Source: Microbacterium ureisolvens (GTDB lineage Bacteria; Actinomycetota; Actinomycetes; Actinomycetales; Microbacteriaceae). Taken from it: a stretch of 64,000 bases of DNA. Made by a program: the position numbers and the translations under genes. The stretch lies in contig NZ_JAEUAX010000006.1 in NCBI RefSeq assembly GCF_019511645.1, positions 62,001 through 126,000 on the forward strand, read 5' to 3'. Below the pieces are notes generated by a model. That model was given only the letters and a program-made list of their open reading frames with translations, was not told where the DNA came from and ran no database searches. Of the stretch, positions 8,931-18,406 are shown piece after piece (the first letter of the stretch is position 1; each line of letters begins with the position of its first letter).

Positions 8931-8972
8931 GGATGCCCCGGCCCTGAGTGTGGACAGGGGGCCGGGGCATCC
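8931..8972 (-). terminator. Hairpin terminator of the ABC exporter operon
   Basis: A 14-bp perfect stem, GGATGCCCCGGCCC with its complement at 8959-8972, around a 14-base loop. It lies 18 bases past the stop codon of the minus-strand exporter. There is no U-run, as is usual for high-GC actinobacterial terminators. The stem is capped by the GGATGC/GCATCC word seen in other terminators here. Confidence 0.7.
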
Positions 8973-8990
8973 GGGGGCGACGCGGGCGGG

Positions 8991-10805
8991 CTAGACCAGC
9001 GATTCGCGCCAGGCGGCGTGGAGCTGGGCGAACTTGCCGGAGCCGCCGATGAGCTCCTCGGGGGTGTCGTCCTCGATGATCTCGCCGTGCTCCATCACCA
9101 GCACGCGGTCGGCGATCGCGACCGTCGACAGGCGGTGCGCGATGATGATCGCCGTGCGGTCGGCGAGCAGCGTCTGCAGGGCGTCCTGGATCTGCCGCTC
9201 CGACGGGATGTCGAGCGAGGCCGTGGCCTCGTCGAGGATCAGCACCGCCGGGTCGGCGAGAAACGCGCGCGCGAACGAGATCAGCTGCCGCTGCCCCGCC
9301 GACACGCGGCCACCGCGCTTGTTGACGTCGGTGGCGTAGCCGTCGGGGAGTGCCTGGATGAAGGCATCCGCTCCCACCGCCCGCGCCGCGGCCTTGATCT
9401 CGTCCATCGTCGCGTCGGGCTTGCCCAGCGCGATGTTGTCCGCGACCGTTCCGCTGAAGAGATACGCCTCCTGGGTGACCATGACGATCGCGCGGCGGAG
9501 ATCCTTCGGGTGCATGCTGCGCAGGTCCACGCCGTCGAGCGTCACCGCACCGCGCGTCGGGTCGTAGAACCGCGACACGAGCTTGGCGAGCGTCGACTTG
9601 CCGGCACCCGTCGTTCCGACGAGCGCGATCGTCTGCCCGGCCGGGATGTCGAGTGAGAAATGCGGAAGGATGACGCGATCCGCGGAGTACCCGAACAGCA
9701 CGTCGTCGAACCGGATGTGCCCCTTCGCCTCCCACAGGTCGACCGGGTGCTTGGGGTCGGGCACCGTGGGCTCCTCCTCCAGGACGCCCGACACCTTCTC
9801 GAGCGCCGCCGTCGCGGACTGGTACGAGTTCAGGAAGAACGCGACCTCCTGTAGCGGCGAGAAGAAGTTGCGGACGTACAGCACGGCGGACAGGAGGAAC
9901 CCGATCTCCATCGCACCGCCGACGACACGGATGCCGCCCCATGCGATCACGATCGCGAGGGTGAACGACGCCACCGCCATAAGCCCCGGCTCGAACGTGC
10001 CGAACAGGCGGATCGAGCGCATGTTGACGTCGCGGTAGTCCATCGCGAGACCACCGAACTCCTCGTCGTTGCGGCCTTCCTTGCGGAAGGCCTTCACGGC
10101 GCGGATTCCCGTCATCGTCTCGACGAACTTGACGATCACCTTCGCGCTGATGACGCGCGACTCGCGGTAGACGAGCTGCGAGCGCGTGTAGAACCAGCGC
10201 ATCAGGAGGAAGAGCGGGATGCCCATCACCGTGAGGATCAGACCCGACTGCCAGTCCACGAGGAACAGCGCGACGAGCGTGAACGCGCCGTAGAGGATGC
10301 CCGAGACCAGCTCGTTGAGTCCTCCGTCGAGGAGCTCGCGGATGGTGTCGAGGTCGCTCGTCTGGCGCGAGATGATGCGCCCCGACGTGTACGACTCGTG
10401 GAACTCCAGGCTCAGGCGCTGCGTGTGCAGGAAGATGCGCTTGCGCAGGTCCAGCATGATCGCCTGAGTGAGGCGGGCCGCGACGACGACGTACCACCCG
10501 ATGAGGGCGGCGCCGCCGAGCGCCGTGACGAGGTACACGAGCACCACCAGGATCGTCGGCGCCCAGTCCATGCGCTCGACCGCCGCGGGCAGCGCGTTGT
10601 TGATGCCGATGCCGATGAGCCACGGCCCTGCCACGCGCAGCGCGGTCGAGACGACGAGCACGACGCCCGCGAGGATCAGCTGGCCCCGGACCGGGGTGAT
10701 GAGCGAGCCGAGCAGGCGCAGCGAGCGCTTGCGGATCGTCTTGCTCTCGGCGCGCGTGTAGTCGGAGCGGTCTTCCCCGCTCGTTCCGGTCACCGTGGTG
10801 CTCAC
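8991..10805 (-). CDS. ABC exporter half-transporter, catalytically intact subunit
   Basis: A 604-residue fusion of six transmembrane helices (roughly residues 30-310) and an ATPase domain. Walker A is [16 protein letters not shown]; the signature is VSAGQRQL; Walker B with catalytic Glu is [13 protein letters not shown]; the switch His is in [12 protein letters not shown] 10805 was chosen over ATG 10820 because the Shine-Dalgarno GGAGGTGA lies just upstream of it, inside the longer frame, and the GTGA overlaps the preceding stop. With the next gene it forms a heterodimeric exporter of the BmrCD/TM287-288 kind; the cargo may be a drug or lipid but is not shown. Confidence 0.92.
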   Translation of the reverse strand: MSTTVTGTSGEDRSDYTRAESKTIRKRSLRLLGSLITPVRGQLILAGVVLVVSTALRVAGPWLIGIGINNALPAAVERMDWAPTILVVLVYLVTALGGAALIGWYVVVAARLTQAIMLDLRKRIFLHTQRLSLEFHESYTSGRIISRQTSDLDTIRELLDGGLNELVSGILYGAFTLVALFLVDWQSGLILTVMGIPLFLLMRWFYTRSQLVYRESRVISAKVIVKFVETMTGIRAVKAFRKEGRNDEEFGGLAMDYRDVNMRSIRLFGTFEPGLMAVASFTLAIVIAWGGIRVVGGAMEIGFLLSAVLYVRNFFSPLQEVAFFLNSYQSATAALEKVSGVLEEEPTVPDPKHPVDLWEAKGHIRFDDVLFGYSADRVILPHFSLDIPAGQTIALVGTTGAGKSTLAKLVSRFYDPTRGAVTLDGVDLRSMHPKDLRRAIVMVTQEAYLFSGTVADNIALGKPDATMDEIKAAARAVGADAFIQALPDGYATDVNKRGGRVSAGQRQLISFARAFLADPAVLILDEATASLDIPSERQIQDALQTLLADRTAIIIAHRLSTVAIADRVLVMEHGEIIEDDTPEELIGGSGKFAQLHAAWRESLV

Positions 10806-12661
10806 AGGGTCACCTCCCATTCCTGGTCTTCCTGTCTCGCCCGTATGCGGGCTTCCTCGACCTCCAGACTCGAGATCACGTGCCGGTAGTGCTCGCTGGT
10901 GCGCAGCAGCTCGGAGTGGGTGCCGACGGCCGTCACCCGTCCCGCCTCGAGGAGCGCGACACGGTCGGCGAGCGTGACCGTCGACGGGCGATGCGCGACC
11001 ACGAGGGCCGTCGTCTCGTGCAGAACCTCACGGAGCGCGTCCTCGACGAGCGCCTCGGTGTCGACGTCGAGCGCCGACAGCGGGTCATCGAGCACGAGCA
11101 CGGCAGGCCGTGCCGCGACGGCACGAGCGAGGGCCAGACGCTGACGCTGGCCGCCCGAGAGCGACAGCCCCTCTTCGCCGATGATCGTGTCGACGCCGTC
11201 CGGGAGGTCGTCGACGAACGACGCCTGCGCGACGTCGAGCGCCTCGCGCAGCACGCGCTCGGCCTCCGGGCTCCCGGGCACGAGGTCCTCGCGCCCGAGC
11301 AGGACGTTGTCGCGCACCGACTGCGAGAAGAGGGTCGCATCCTCGAACGCCATGCCGATGTGCCGGCGCAGCTCGCCCAGTGTCAGGTCCCGCACGTCGA
11401 CGCCGTCGAGCGTCACGCGGCCGCCGGTCACGTCGTACAGGCGCGTCGGCAGCGTGGTGAGGGTCGTCTTGCCCGAGCCGGTGAGGCCCACCAGCGCCAT
11501 GGTCTCGCCCGGTCGCAGCACGAGGTCGACGCCGTCGAGCAGGTCGCGCTCGCGCTCCGCAGCATCCTGATACCGGAAGTGCACGCCCTCGAACGCGAGT
11601 TCGCCGCGCGGCTTCGCGAAGGTGACGGGGCTCTCGGGGTCGACGATCGTGTTCTGCTCGTCGAACACCTCGAAGATGCGGTCCGTGGCGGTGCGCGCGT
11701 CGAGGAGGAACGAGAAGAGGAATCCGATCGACTCCATCGGCCAGCGCAGCACCGTGGCCATGGCGAAGAACGCGATGAGCTCGGCGCCCTGGAGCTGTCC
11801 CATCGCCGTCAGGTAGATGCCGGCGCCGAGGCACAGCGCGAACGCGATGTCGGGCAGCAGCACCAGCCAGAACCAGATCCAGCCGACCGCCCGCGCCTTG
11901 CTCAGCTCGGTCTCGCGCAGGGTCTCGGCCTGGCGCGTGAACTTCTGCAGCGCGTGCTTGCCGCGGCCGAAGGCCTTGAGCACGCGGATGCCGTGCACGC
12001 TCTCCTCGACCGAGGTGGCGAGGTCGCCCGCCTGGTCCTGCGACTGGCGCGCGAGCGTGCCGTACGACTTCTCGAACCGGTATCCCGCGTACCAGAGCGG
12101 CGCCGACGTCACGAGGAAGATCGTGCCGAGAGCCCAGTGCCAGCGGAACAGCAGGCCTGTGCCGACGACGATCGTGATGACATTGACCACGAGCAGCACG
12201 AGGCCGAACGCGAGCCAGCGGCGCAGCATGCTGATGTCCTGCATCATGCGGCTGAGGAGCTGGCCTGACTGCCACCGGTCGTGGAAGGCGACCGGCAGTC
12301 GCTGCAGGCGCGAGTAGAAGGTCTGGCGCAGCTCGTACTCGACCATCGTCGCGGGTCCGAGTACGAACCAGCGACGGAGCCACACCATGGCGGCCTCGGC
12401 GAGGCCGAGCGCCAGGATCGCGGCCGCGCCCCACGCGATCAGGGCGATGTCGCCGGAGGCGATGGGGCCGCTGACGACCTGCTCGAGGACGAGCGGGATG
12501 GTGAGCGCCAGCAGGCTCGCGACGAGTGCGCTGGCCGCACCCATCGCGAGGCGCGGAAGCACCGGCTTCGCGAACGGAAGAAGTCGGGCGAGGGCGGCGA
12601 AGGTGGACAGTTCGGACCGTTGCGGCTGTTCTGATCGCTCAGGAAGGGCGGTGGTGGTCAT
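10802..12661 (-). CDS. ABC exporter half-transporter, degenerate-site subunit
   Basis: A 619-residue partner of the following gene with the same fused membrane and ATPase plan. Walker A is [16 protein letters not shown] and the signature is LSGGQRQR, but the Walker B end reads [12 protein letters not shown], with Asp where the catalytic Glu should be. In known heterodimeric exporters such a change marks the degenerate nucleotide site. AAGGA precedes the ATG. A long leader with a small ORF and alternative hairpins lies between the promoter and this start, suggesting attenuation control. Confidence 0.92.
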   Translation of the reverse strand: MTTTALPERSEQPQRSELSTFAALARLLPFAKPVLPRLAMGAASALVASLLALTIPLVLEQVVSGPIASGDIALIAWGAAAILALGLAEAAMVWLRRWFVLGPATMVEYELRQTFYSRLQRLPVAFHDRWQSGQLLSRMMQDISMLRRWLAFGLVLLVVNVITIVVGTGLLFRWHWALGTIFLVTSAPLWYAGYRFEKSYGTLARQSQDQAGDLATSVEESVHGIRVLKAFGRGKHALQKFTRQAETLRETELSKARAVGWIWFWLVLLPDIAFALCLGAGIYLTAMGQLQGAELIAFFAMATVLRWPMESIGFLFSFLLDARTATDRIFEVFDEQNTIVDPESPVTFAKPRGELAFEGVHFRYQDAAERERDLLDGVDLVLRPGETMALVGLTGSGKTTLTTLPTRLYDVTGGRVTLDGVDVRDLTLGELRRHIGMAFEDATLFSQSVRDNVLLGREDLVPGSPEAERVLREALDVAQASFVDDLPDGVDTIIGEEGLSLSGGQRQRLALARAVAARPAVLVLDDPLSALDVDTEALVEDALREVLHETTALVVAHRPSTVTLADRVALLEAGRVTAVGTHSELLRTSEHYRHVISSLEVEEARIRARQEDQEWEVTL

Positions 12662-12684
12662 GATCCTTGAAGGGGTGTTGCGGT

Positions 12685-12768
12685 GACCCGTCGTCGGGTC
12701 GCGAGGCGACAGCGACGCGTGGGAGCGCTGTCATGAGAGAAGGAGCTTCCCCGGGGAGGAACGCTCCC
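12685..12768 (-). promoter_or_regulatory. Attenuator-like alternative hairpins before the ABC exporter
   Basis: Read along the minus-strand transcript: arm 1 GGGAGCG (12768-12762) can pair with CGCTCCC (12727-12721). Arm 2 GACAGCG (12732-12726) can pair with CGCTGTC (12714-12708). Arms 1:2 and 2:3 share bases 12726-12727, so they exclude each other. A third perfect hairpin with GACCCG and CGGGTC arms (12685-12700) follows directly before the exporter gene. This is the geometry of a leader-peptide attenuator; function is inferred. Confidence 0.5.
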
Positions 12769-12821
12769 GGGCACGGCGGTATGCCGCATCCGGCAGGGCC
12801 GGCGGAGGTGCGGTGAGCGGC

Positions 12822-12920
12822 TCAGCCCCGGACGCGAGGACGCGGCAGCCAGGAGATGGTGCGGGGTCCTGCGGGACGGAGGACGAGAACGGTCTTCGCG
12901 GCGACGGCGGCCTGATACAT
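12822..12920 (-). CDS. Putative 32-residue leader peptide of the ABC exporter operon
   Basis: A short ORF starting MYQAAVAAKTVLVLRPAG and ending SWLPRPRVRG, preceded by a very strong ribosome site (AAGGAGGAAGAA directly before the ATG at 12920). It is basic, with four prolines in the last 18 residues and no membrane segment. It lies 160 bases before the exporter gene, in the same direction, with mutually exclusive hairpins between. I do not know this peptide. A cis-acting leader in the manner of BmrB before BmrCD is the best guess; an independent small protein remains possible. Confidence 0.6.
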   Translation of the reverse strand: MYQAAVAAKTVLVLRPAGPRTISWLPRPRVRG

Positions 12921-12947
12921 TTCTTCCTCCTTGGGCTCAACGAAAAG

Positions 12948-12987
12948 GGGCTGTGCGCGTCGCTAGGTCGTAGCGACGCGACAGCCC
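12948..12987 (-). promoter_or_regulatory. Long 5' hairpin at the start of the exporter leader
   Basis: On the minus strand GGGCTGT plus CGCGTCGCTA pairs with TAGCGACGCG plus ACAGCCC, giving 17 base pairs with one bulged base and a 5-base loop. The stem is followed by CCCCTTTTCG. It may start within a base or two of the predicted transcription start. It could be a terminator, an RNA-stabilising hairpin or a regulatory switch. Confidence 0.6.
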
Positions 12988-12992
12988 TCCAG

Positions 12993-13020
12993 CGTATACC
13001 TGAGAGTTACCTGAACGCAA
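12993..13020 (-). promoter_or_regulatory. Predicted promoter of the ABC exporter leader
   Basis: Minus-strand TTGCGT (13020-13015) and TATACG (12998-12993) are separated by 16 bases, a fair match to a housekeeping promoter. Transcription would begin near 12986, at the base of the long hairpin. Confidence 0.45.
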
Positions 13021-13021
13021 C

Positions 13022-13061
13022 AACCGCTTTCCGGTCCCCCGGAAGGCGGGAGCAGGCGGTT
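13022..13061 (-). terminator. Hairpin terminator after ogt
   Basis: Directly after the ogt stop the strand folds with an 8-bp inner stem (13027-13034 with 13039-13046, one G-U pair) and an outer AACCGC/GCGGTT pairing. It separates the repair operon from the exporter promoter just downstream. Confidence 0.5.
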
Positions 13062-13570
13062 CAGACGAGCGCGGGCACCGCCGCCTCGCGGTCGAGCAGG
13101 CGCTGCTTGACGGGAAGGCCCCATGCGAACCCGCCGAGGGTGCCATCCGTGCGCAGCACCCGGTGGCACGGCACGAAGAGTGCCGGGGCGTTGCGGGCGC
13201 AGATGGATGCCGCAGCACGCACCGCGCTCGGAGATCCGAGCTCCACGGCGAACTCGCTGTAGGTCAGCGGCCGACCGGGAGCGATGCGGCGCAACGCCGC
13301 CCATCCCGCGAGCTGCAGCGCCGTGCCGTGCTGCGAGACCGCGACCTCGTCGATCGCGGCGAGCTCGCCGGCGTAGTAGGCGGTGACGGCGGACGCGGCG
13401 TCCGTCTCGCCCTTCTCGACGGATGACGGGCGCACGCGGGCCGAGAGACGCGCGAGGATCGCGTCGGCGTCAGCGGTCCACCCCGAGGCGAGCACGCGGC
13501 CCTCGTCGTCGGCGAGGATCGTGAACGCGCCGTCGGGGGTGTCGAGCGTCTGGATGGTGGCAGTGGTCAT
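13061..13570 (-). CDS. ogt: Methylated-DNA--[protein]-cysteine S-methyltransferase
   Basis: A suicide repair protein that moves alkyl groups from O6-alkylguanine to its own cysteine; 169 residues. The active site is C135 in FVPCHRVLR, followed by GGFAWG and the KQRLLDRE end typical of Ogt. The N-terminal ribonuclease-like half is shortened as usual. The ATG overlaps the stop of the AdaA-AlkA gene (13567-13570), so both repair enzymes are made from one message. Confidence 0.95.
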   Translation of the reverse strand: MTTATIQTLDTPDGAFTILADDEGRVLASGWTADADAILARLSARVRPSSVEKGETDAASAVTAYYAGELAAIDEVAVSQHGTALQLAGWAALRRIAPGRPLTYSEFAVELGSPSAVRAAASICARNAPALFVPCHRVLRTDGTLGGFAWGLPVKQRLLDREAAVPALV

Positions 13571-15141
13571 GAGATGCCTCCGGCGGTCGTGAGGGATGGG
13601 GATGCGAGGGATGCCGAGCCCCGGCGCGGTGCGGCGGTTCTGGGCGGGACGGCGCGCCACAGGTGCGCGGTGAGGTAGCTGCGCCAGGGAGCGGTGCGGG
13701 CGGCCCACGCGTCCAGCGCTCGCGCGTCGCCGGGAAGGCCCACCGCAGCGGCCCCTGAGCGCACCGCGACATCGCCCGGGAGGAAGACGTCGGGGTCGGC
13801 GAGCACGCGCATGCGCACGTAATCGGCGGTCCACGGGCCGATGCCGGGCATGGCGAGGAGAGCGGCGCGCTGCTCGCCGGCGTCGTCGCCCGCGGTGAGC
13901 GTGAGCGAGCCGTCGGCGAGGGCGGCGGCAGCTCCGGTGATGGCCCGGATGCGGGCGGCAGGTCCGCGCAGCACCCCGGAGCCGCGCTCGGCGATCGCGG
14001 TCATCGTGGGGAACAGCCGGGCAGCGTTCTCGTCGGAGTCCGCGCCGGTCGAGAGCACGCCCGCGAACTCCGGCACCTCCTCGCCGAGCGCCGCGGTGAG
14101 CGCGGTGAGAGCGGTGCGCGCGGCGACAACCGTGATCTGCTGGCCGACCATCGCACGGATCAGCATCTCGTGCGGATCGGCAGCACCCGGCACGCGGATA
14201 CCCGGCAGCGCGGCGACACGCGCAGCGAGCTCCGGATGCCGAGCCAGGGACTCGTCGACCGCGTCCGGGTCGGCGTCGAGGTCGAACAGGCGCCGCGCTC
14301 GCGTGACGAGCGTGGACAGGTCGGCGAGGTTGGTCAGTGCGGCCCGCAGCCGCACACGCCCGAGGTCGTCGAGGCGCAGCTCGAACCACGCGGGACCATG
14401 CCGCAGGCGGAGCGTGCGGGCGAAGGTCGACGCGGTCGCCGCCTCGGCGCCCGAGACGGCACGCGCCGCCATCCAGGCGAACAATCCCGACGCATCCAGG
14501 GCGCCGCGGTGAGGGAGGGCGAGGTCGATCGTGACGCCGGGTGCCGGAACGCCCGGGCCCTCGTGCCGTGAGACGCGACGTCGTGCGCGCAGTTCGAGCG
14601 GGGGCATCCCGAACACCTCGCGGATGGTGTCGTTGAACTGTCGCACGCTCGCGAACCCGCTCGAGAACGCGACCTCCGCGGCCGACAGGTCGGTGCCGAC
14701 GAGCAGCATGCGGGCGGTCTGCGCGCGATGGGCGCGGCTGAGCGCGAGCGGGCCGGCGCCGAGCTCGGCCGTCAGCAGCCGCGTCAGGTGCCGGGGCGAG
14801 TAACCCAGGCGGCGGGCGAGCCCGGGCACACCCTCGCGCTCGACGACGCCGTCGGCGATGAGCCGCATCGCGCGCCCCGCGGTGTCGCCGCGGAGGTTCC
14901 ACTGCGGCGAGCCCGGAGCCGCCTCGGGCAGGCAGCGCTTGCACGCGCGATAGCCCGCCTCGTGCGCGGCGGCGCTCGTCGGATAGAACGTGACGTTCGA
15001 CGGCTTGGGCGTGCGCGCGGGGCAGCTCGGGCGGCAGTAGATGCCGGTCGAGCGCACCGCTGTGACGAACTGCCCGTCGAAGCGGGCGTCGCGCGAGTCG
15101 ATCGCGCGGTACCTCTCGTCGAACGTCATGACCAGGCTCAT
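13567..15141 (-). CDS. AdaA-AlkA fusion: methyl-sensing activator and 3-methyladenine DNA glycosylase
   Basis: Three activities in 524 residues. An Ada zinc domain has C36, C40, C67 and C70 in [10 protein letters not shown] and YRACKRC, the spacing of the methyl-phosphotriester acceptor site. An AraC-type helix-turn-helix follows (about 80-190). Then come an AlkA N-terminal domain and a helix-hairpin-helix glycosylase ([19 protein letters not shown], catalytic Asp in [11 protein letters not shown]). Such fusions sense methyl damage, activate their own operon and excise alkylated bases. The start at 15141 has AGGGG upstream; an internal ATG at 15129 is an alternative. Confidence 0.93.
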   Translation of the reverse strand: MSLVMTFDERYRAIDSRDARFDGQFVTAVRSTGIYCRPSCPARTPKPSNVTFYPTSAAAHEAGYRACKRCLPEAAPGSPQWNLRGDTAGRAMRLIADGVVEREGVPGLARRLGYSPRHLTRLLTAELGAGPLALSRAHRAQTARMLLVGTDLSAAEVAFSSGFASVRQFNDTIREVFGMPPLELRARRRVSRHEGPGVPAPGVTIDLALPHRGALDASGLFAWMAARAVSGAEAATASTFARTLRLRHGPAWFELRLDDLGRVRLRAALTNLADLSTLVTRARRLFDLDADPDAVDESLARHPELAARVAALPGIRVPGAADPHEMLIRAMVGQQITVVAARTALTALTAALGEEVPEFAGVLSTGADSDENAARLFPTMTAIAERGSGVLRGPAARIRAITGAAAALADGSLTLTAGDDAGEQRAALLAMPGIGPWTADYVRMRVLADPDVFLPGDVAVRSGAAAVGLPGDARALDAWAARTAPWRSYLTAHLWRAVPPRTAAPRRGSASLASPSLTTAGGIS

Positions 15142-15220
15142 GCCCCTAGCCTGACACGCTCCCCCGACGTCGGCTCGCGGAAATCGGACACGGCTGTGCG
15201 ACTGGCAGCCACGCCACGGG

Positions 15221-15243
15221 CGCCCGACACGGCGTCGTGGGCG
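15221..15243 (-). terminator. Possible terminator of the type VII-like operon
   Basis: CGCCCGAC (15221-15228) can pair with GTCGTGGGCG (15234-15243) with a two-base bulge, 23 bases past the stop of the last gene of the operon. It is a modest hairpin without a U-run. Confidence 0.35.
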
Positions 15244-15265
15244 TCCGGTCACGCACAGCGCGGGA

Positions 15266-15541
15266 TCAACGCCATTCGAACGTGATGAGCGCCTTCAGCG
15301 CATCCAGCGCTTCGGATGACAGCTGCGGGTACTGCTCCCCCACTCGCTTCGCGACCTCCGAACCCCACACCCAGAGGCCCTGGTCGCCGGGTTCCTCGCG
15401 ATCGACGGTCGCGACGATCGCCAGCACTTCGCGACGAAGCCCCTCGTCGGCGATGCGGTCCGGATGACGCCCGGGGATCGCGGTGTCGGTGTCGTAGCCG
15501 ACATAGGTGATCACGGCGCTGCTCAGGGCTTCGTCGATCAT
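15266..15541 (-). CDS. Putative immunity protein of the adjacent polymorphic toxin
   Basis: A 91-residue acidic soluble protein, beginning [19 protein letters not shown], with no recognised domain. It lies 4 bases after the toxin gene on the same strand, the classic position of an immunity gene for a type VII effector. The assignment rests entirely on position, size and acidity. Confidence 0.55.
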   Translation of the reverse strand: MIDEALSSAVITYVGYDTDTAIPGRHPDRIADEGLRREVLAIVATVDREEPGDQGLWVWGSEVAKRVGEQYPQLSSEALDALKALITFEWR

Positions 15542-15545
15542 GTCA

Positions 15546-18116
15546 TCACCTTTCGAACAGGGAACGCATGCCCCCCGTGGCGGGATCGATCGCGATGATC
15601 TGAGACACGTTCGGATTGTTCTTCAGCGCATCGAACTCGTACTGGAGCCACACCGCGTCGGGCCTGATGTTGCGACCGAGAACGACTCGTACAATACCCT
15701 GCGCCGATTCCGCATACTTGCGCGAGACCTCGCCCCACATCGCCTGCACCTGCGGGTCGTCCGACCACCGGGGCATCTTGATGCCGTTCTCGCTGAGATA
15801 CAGCTCCAGCGTGGTGGCCCCCTTGCCCTGTGCGAGTCCGGTCGCGAGATCCGAACTGCCGACATAGGGTCTGCCGGTGGGGTTGGGCATCTCGGTACGA
15901 CCGGTCCAGAACAGCTGCGAGTCGGGCGGGGTGTTGAACGTGATCTGAGACAAGTCGGTCCATCCCTGAGGTGGTTCGGGGGTCTGCGCACCGAGCGCGG
16001 CGGTGACGTCGACATAACCCTGTTCGCCGCCCCAGGAGAGCGACATGTCCGCTTGCGGCGGCTCGATCGCCAGCGGTCCGGTGGGCTTGACCTCCGGCTC
16101 GACGCCGAGAGCGGGCAGGTGATCGCCGTCCGGGTGCCCCGCGGTCGCATTCGCGTCGGGCTCCAGTGCCGCGTCCGACGGGGATCCGTCCCCCGCGGTG
16201 TCCAGGGCATCGGTCGCACCGTCCGCTCCTGCGGCGTCGCCGCCGAGCTCGTCGAACTGCCGGTCGATGTCGGCCCCCAGCTCGTCGAACTGGCGGTCGA
16301 TGTCAGCCTCCAGCTCGTCGAACTGGCGATCGATGTCCGCCTCCAGCTCGTCGAACTGCCGATCGATGTCGGCCTCCAGCTCGTCGAACTGGCGCGAGAT
16401 GTCGTCGGACGTCGGCGCGTCGGCCGCGCTGCCCGGCAGATCGCCGGAGCCGTGCGGAGCCGTCGGCGCATCCGCGCCACCGGTCGGCACGTGCGGGGCG
16501 TCCACCGTCGGTGTCGGGCTGTCGCCGATCGGCGGGGTGGGGTCCGCCGACGGCGAGTGCGGAGCCTGACCGTCGGGGACACGGATGCCGCCACCGTCGC
16601 CGCCGCCGCCACCCGCGTCGTTGCCGCCTGTCACGTGGGGGCCGTCGTAGTCGGGACGCGTTCCGGAGCCGCCGTCACCGGCGCCGCTGCCGCCGCTGTC
16701 ACTCCCGCCGGTCACCTGTGGCCCATCGTAGTCCGGCTGCCGGCCGATGCCGCTGCCGTCAGCGGTGCTCGGGCCGTCCGAGCCACCGACCCGCGGACCC
16801 TCGGCGTCCGGCGTGCGGACGCTGCCACTGCCCGGGTCGGCCGCATCGGCGGTCCCGCCGCGGCGGCCGCGGATCGAGGTGCCCGCACCGAGGAGTCCGC
16901 CGCCCGCACCGCTGATGAGAACCTGGCGGATGTCGATGCCGTCGCCGTTCAGCAATCCGTTCGACGCGCCGCTGGACGCACCACCCAGGCCGTTCGCCAG
17001 CGCCTGCACGGCGACCCGCTGCCCGTACTTGCCGAACGCGAGCGCGACGGTGTCGGTGACCGCTCCGCCGACGAAGCCGCTGCCCATCGCGACCAGCAGG
17101 TTTCCGTCTCTGCCCTTCACCAGCAGCTCCGAGGATCCGGCCGCGAGGGTGCCCGACGAGACGCTGATGACGATGCGGGCCGTCCGCTGGAAGCGGTTCG
17201 CGAGCGGTGCGATCCGCGCCGTGATCGCGGCCAGGCGCGCGACGATGCGCGCTGCCGTGCCGGACACCTTCATGAGGAACGTGACGATCCGCTGCGCGAC
17301 CAGGATGATGCGGGCGGTGATGCCGCCGCCCGCGACGACGGCGCTGGCACCGAAGGTGAAGACGCTCAGGGCCGCCCCGATCGCGACGGTCGCCGCGATC
17401 TCGATCGCGAGCTGCACGAGCATCTGGATGACCTCGCGGTGGGCCTCCTCGACGTCCGCGGCGTACTCGCGGCAGAGGTCGCCGACCTCGGAGATGTCGG
17501 TCGCCGCAGCCGAGACGTCGGTGGCGAAGTCGCCGACCTCTGAACGCAGCTTGGCCAGTTCGATGCTGTTGAGGCCCGTGAGCGCGTCGTCGGCCTGGCG
17601 GATCTCGGTGGCGAGCGCTCGGACGTCCCGTTCGACGCCGTCCCACGTCGCGCCGGCGCTGCGGAGCTTCGCGGTGTCGGCGTTCGGCCACATCATGCCG
17701 ACGAAGTCCTTGACGACGTCCCACGCCTCCGGGGTGTCGTCGCTGCCGCCGAATGCCGACGGCGGCGCCGCGACCGAGACGGGCGTGCGAGCCGGACGGA
17801 CCGTGAACGCGCCGCCGGCGGGCTTGCCGCCCGCGGCCTCTTCCGCGGCCGCGTGGTTCCAGCCGCTCTGCATGATGGCGCGGTCCATCGTGTTCGCGAG
17901 CACGGCGATGTCGGACAGCGCCTGCAGCGCGTCGCGCGCCATGTCGTCGTAGCCCTGTGCGAGCTGCTCGCCGCCGGGGTCGTCCCCGGCCATCCGCGCG
18001 TACTGACCGAGCGAGCTGCGCGCGTCGGACAGCCGGCTCGCGGCCGACTCGCTGATCGCGCGGAACTCGTCGGCCGCGGCGATGTACAGCGTCGGGTCGA
18101 TTCTTCTCTGATTCAC
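15546..18116 (-). CDS. Polymorphic toxin of a WXG100/type VII secretion locus
   Basis: 856 residues. The N-terminal 300 residues are helical and resemble WXG/LXG-type secretion domains. A hydrophobic, Gly/Ala-rich pretoxin region follows (about 270-410), then a Gly/Asp/Pro-rich linker with PDYDGPxVTGG repeats, then five copies of an 11-residue FDELEADIDRQ repeat (about 569-623). The last 170 residues look like a toxin domain: QLFWTGRTE, GATTLELYLS and VWLQYEFDALKNNPNVSQI. I recall similar ends on Rhs- and CdiA-type proteins but cannot name the activity. The GTG at 18116 overlaps the preceding WXG gene stop. It is followed by a likely immunity gene. Confidence 0.75.
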   Translation of the reverse strand: MNQRRIDPTLYIAAADEFRAISESAASRLSDARSSLGQYARMAGDDPGGEQLAQGYDDMARDALQALSDIAVLANTMDRAIMQSGWNHAAAEEAAGGKPAGGAFTVRPARTPVSVAAPPSAFGGSDDTPEAWDVVKDFVGMMWPNADTAKLRSAGATWDGVERDVRALATEIRQADDALTGLNSIELAKLRSEVGDFATDVSAAATDISEVGDLCREYAADVEEAHREVIQMLVQLAIEIAATVAIGAALSVFTFGASAVVAGGGITARIILVAQRIVTFLMKVSGTAARIVARLAAITARIAPLANRFQRTARIVISVSSGTLAAGSSELLVKGRDGNLLVAMGSGFVGGAVTDTVALAFGKYGQRVAVQALANGLGGASSGASNGLLNGDGIDIRQVLISGAGGGLLGAGTSIRGRRGGTADAADPGSGSVRTPDAEGPRVGGSDGPSTADGSGIGRQPDYDGPQVTGGSDSGGSGAGDGGSGTRPDYDGPHVTGGNDAGGGGGDGGGIRVPDGQAPHSPSADPTPPIGDSPTPTVDAPHVPTGGADAPTAPHGSGDLPGSAADAPTSDDISRQFDELEADIDRQFDELEADIDRQFDELEADIDRQFDELGADIDRQFDELGGDAAGADGATDALDTAGDGSPSDAALEPDANATAGHPDGDHLPALGVEPEVKPTGPLAIEPPQADMSLSWGGEQGYVDVTAALGAQTPEPPQGWTDLSQITFNTPPDSQLFWTGRTEMPNPTGRPYVGSSDLATGLAQGKGATTLELYLSENGIKMPRWSDDPQVQAMWGEVSRKYAESAQGIVRVVLGRNIRPDAVWLQYEFDALKNNPNVSQIIAIDPATGGMRSLFER
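16248..16412 (-). repeat. Five 33-bp tandem repeats coding FDELEADIDRQ
   Basis: Five near-identical 33-base units, each holding CTCGTCGAACTG on the plus strand, start at 16248, 16281, 16314, 16347 and 16380. They stay in frame and probably form a short coiled, acidic spacer before the toxin end. The high DNA identity implies recent expansion. Confidence 0.9.
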
Positions 18117-18406
18117 AGGCTGGCCCACATCGTCTGGGTGTCGGTCTGCGCCGTCTCGTACGCCGTCGCCGCGCCGCCCGCCCAGGTCTTGAGATCTTCG
18201 GCGAAGGCGCGCAGCGACACGGCGCCGACCTGCCACGTCTGCACGCGCGTGAGGAACTCCACGCTGGCGACACCGGACCACTGTCCGGTGGCGGCGGCCG
18301 TCGCGCCTGCCGCGTGGGTCTCGAGGTCGGTGCAGTACTCGACGAGGTTCGACAGCGTGGTCTCGAGTTCGCGCAGCTCGGCGATGTCGAAGGTGTGCTG
18401 ACTCAC
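18113..18406 (-). CDS. WXG100-family protein, third ESX-like gene
   Basis: 97 residues starting at a GTG that overlaps the preceding gene's stop. A helix-WSG-helix layout (ATGQWSGVASVEF near residue 45) and the YETAQTDTQTMW end fit small ESX secretion partners. It is coupled to the toxin gene (GTGA at 18113-18116) and is probably the toxin's secretion partner. Confidence 0.75.
   Translation of the reverse strand: MSQHTFDIAELRELETTLSNLVEYCTDLETHAAGATAAATGQWSGVASVEFLTRVQTWQVGAVSLRAFAEDLKTWAGGAATAYETAQTDTQTMWASL

Noticed and set aside
10806..10820. Longer ATG start for the second ABC half-transporter
   Set aside because: The Shine-Dalgarno GGAGGTGA would lie inside the gene; GTG 10805 fits it and the stop overlap.
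12731..12940. 69-codon minus-strand frame overlapping the exporter leader
   Set aside because: No ribosome site; the 32-codon ORF in another frame has a strong one.
16248..16412. Evenly spaced 33-bp repeats resembling a CRISPR array
   Set aside because: No spacers: units are contiguous, in frame and code for an 11-residue repeat.
15507..17543. 678-codon plus-strand frame with apparent internal repeats
   Set aside because: The repeats mirror the in-frame toxin repeats on the minus strand; no ribosome site or domain.
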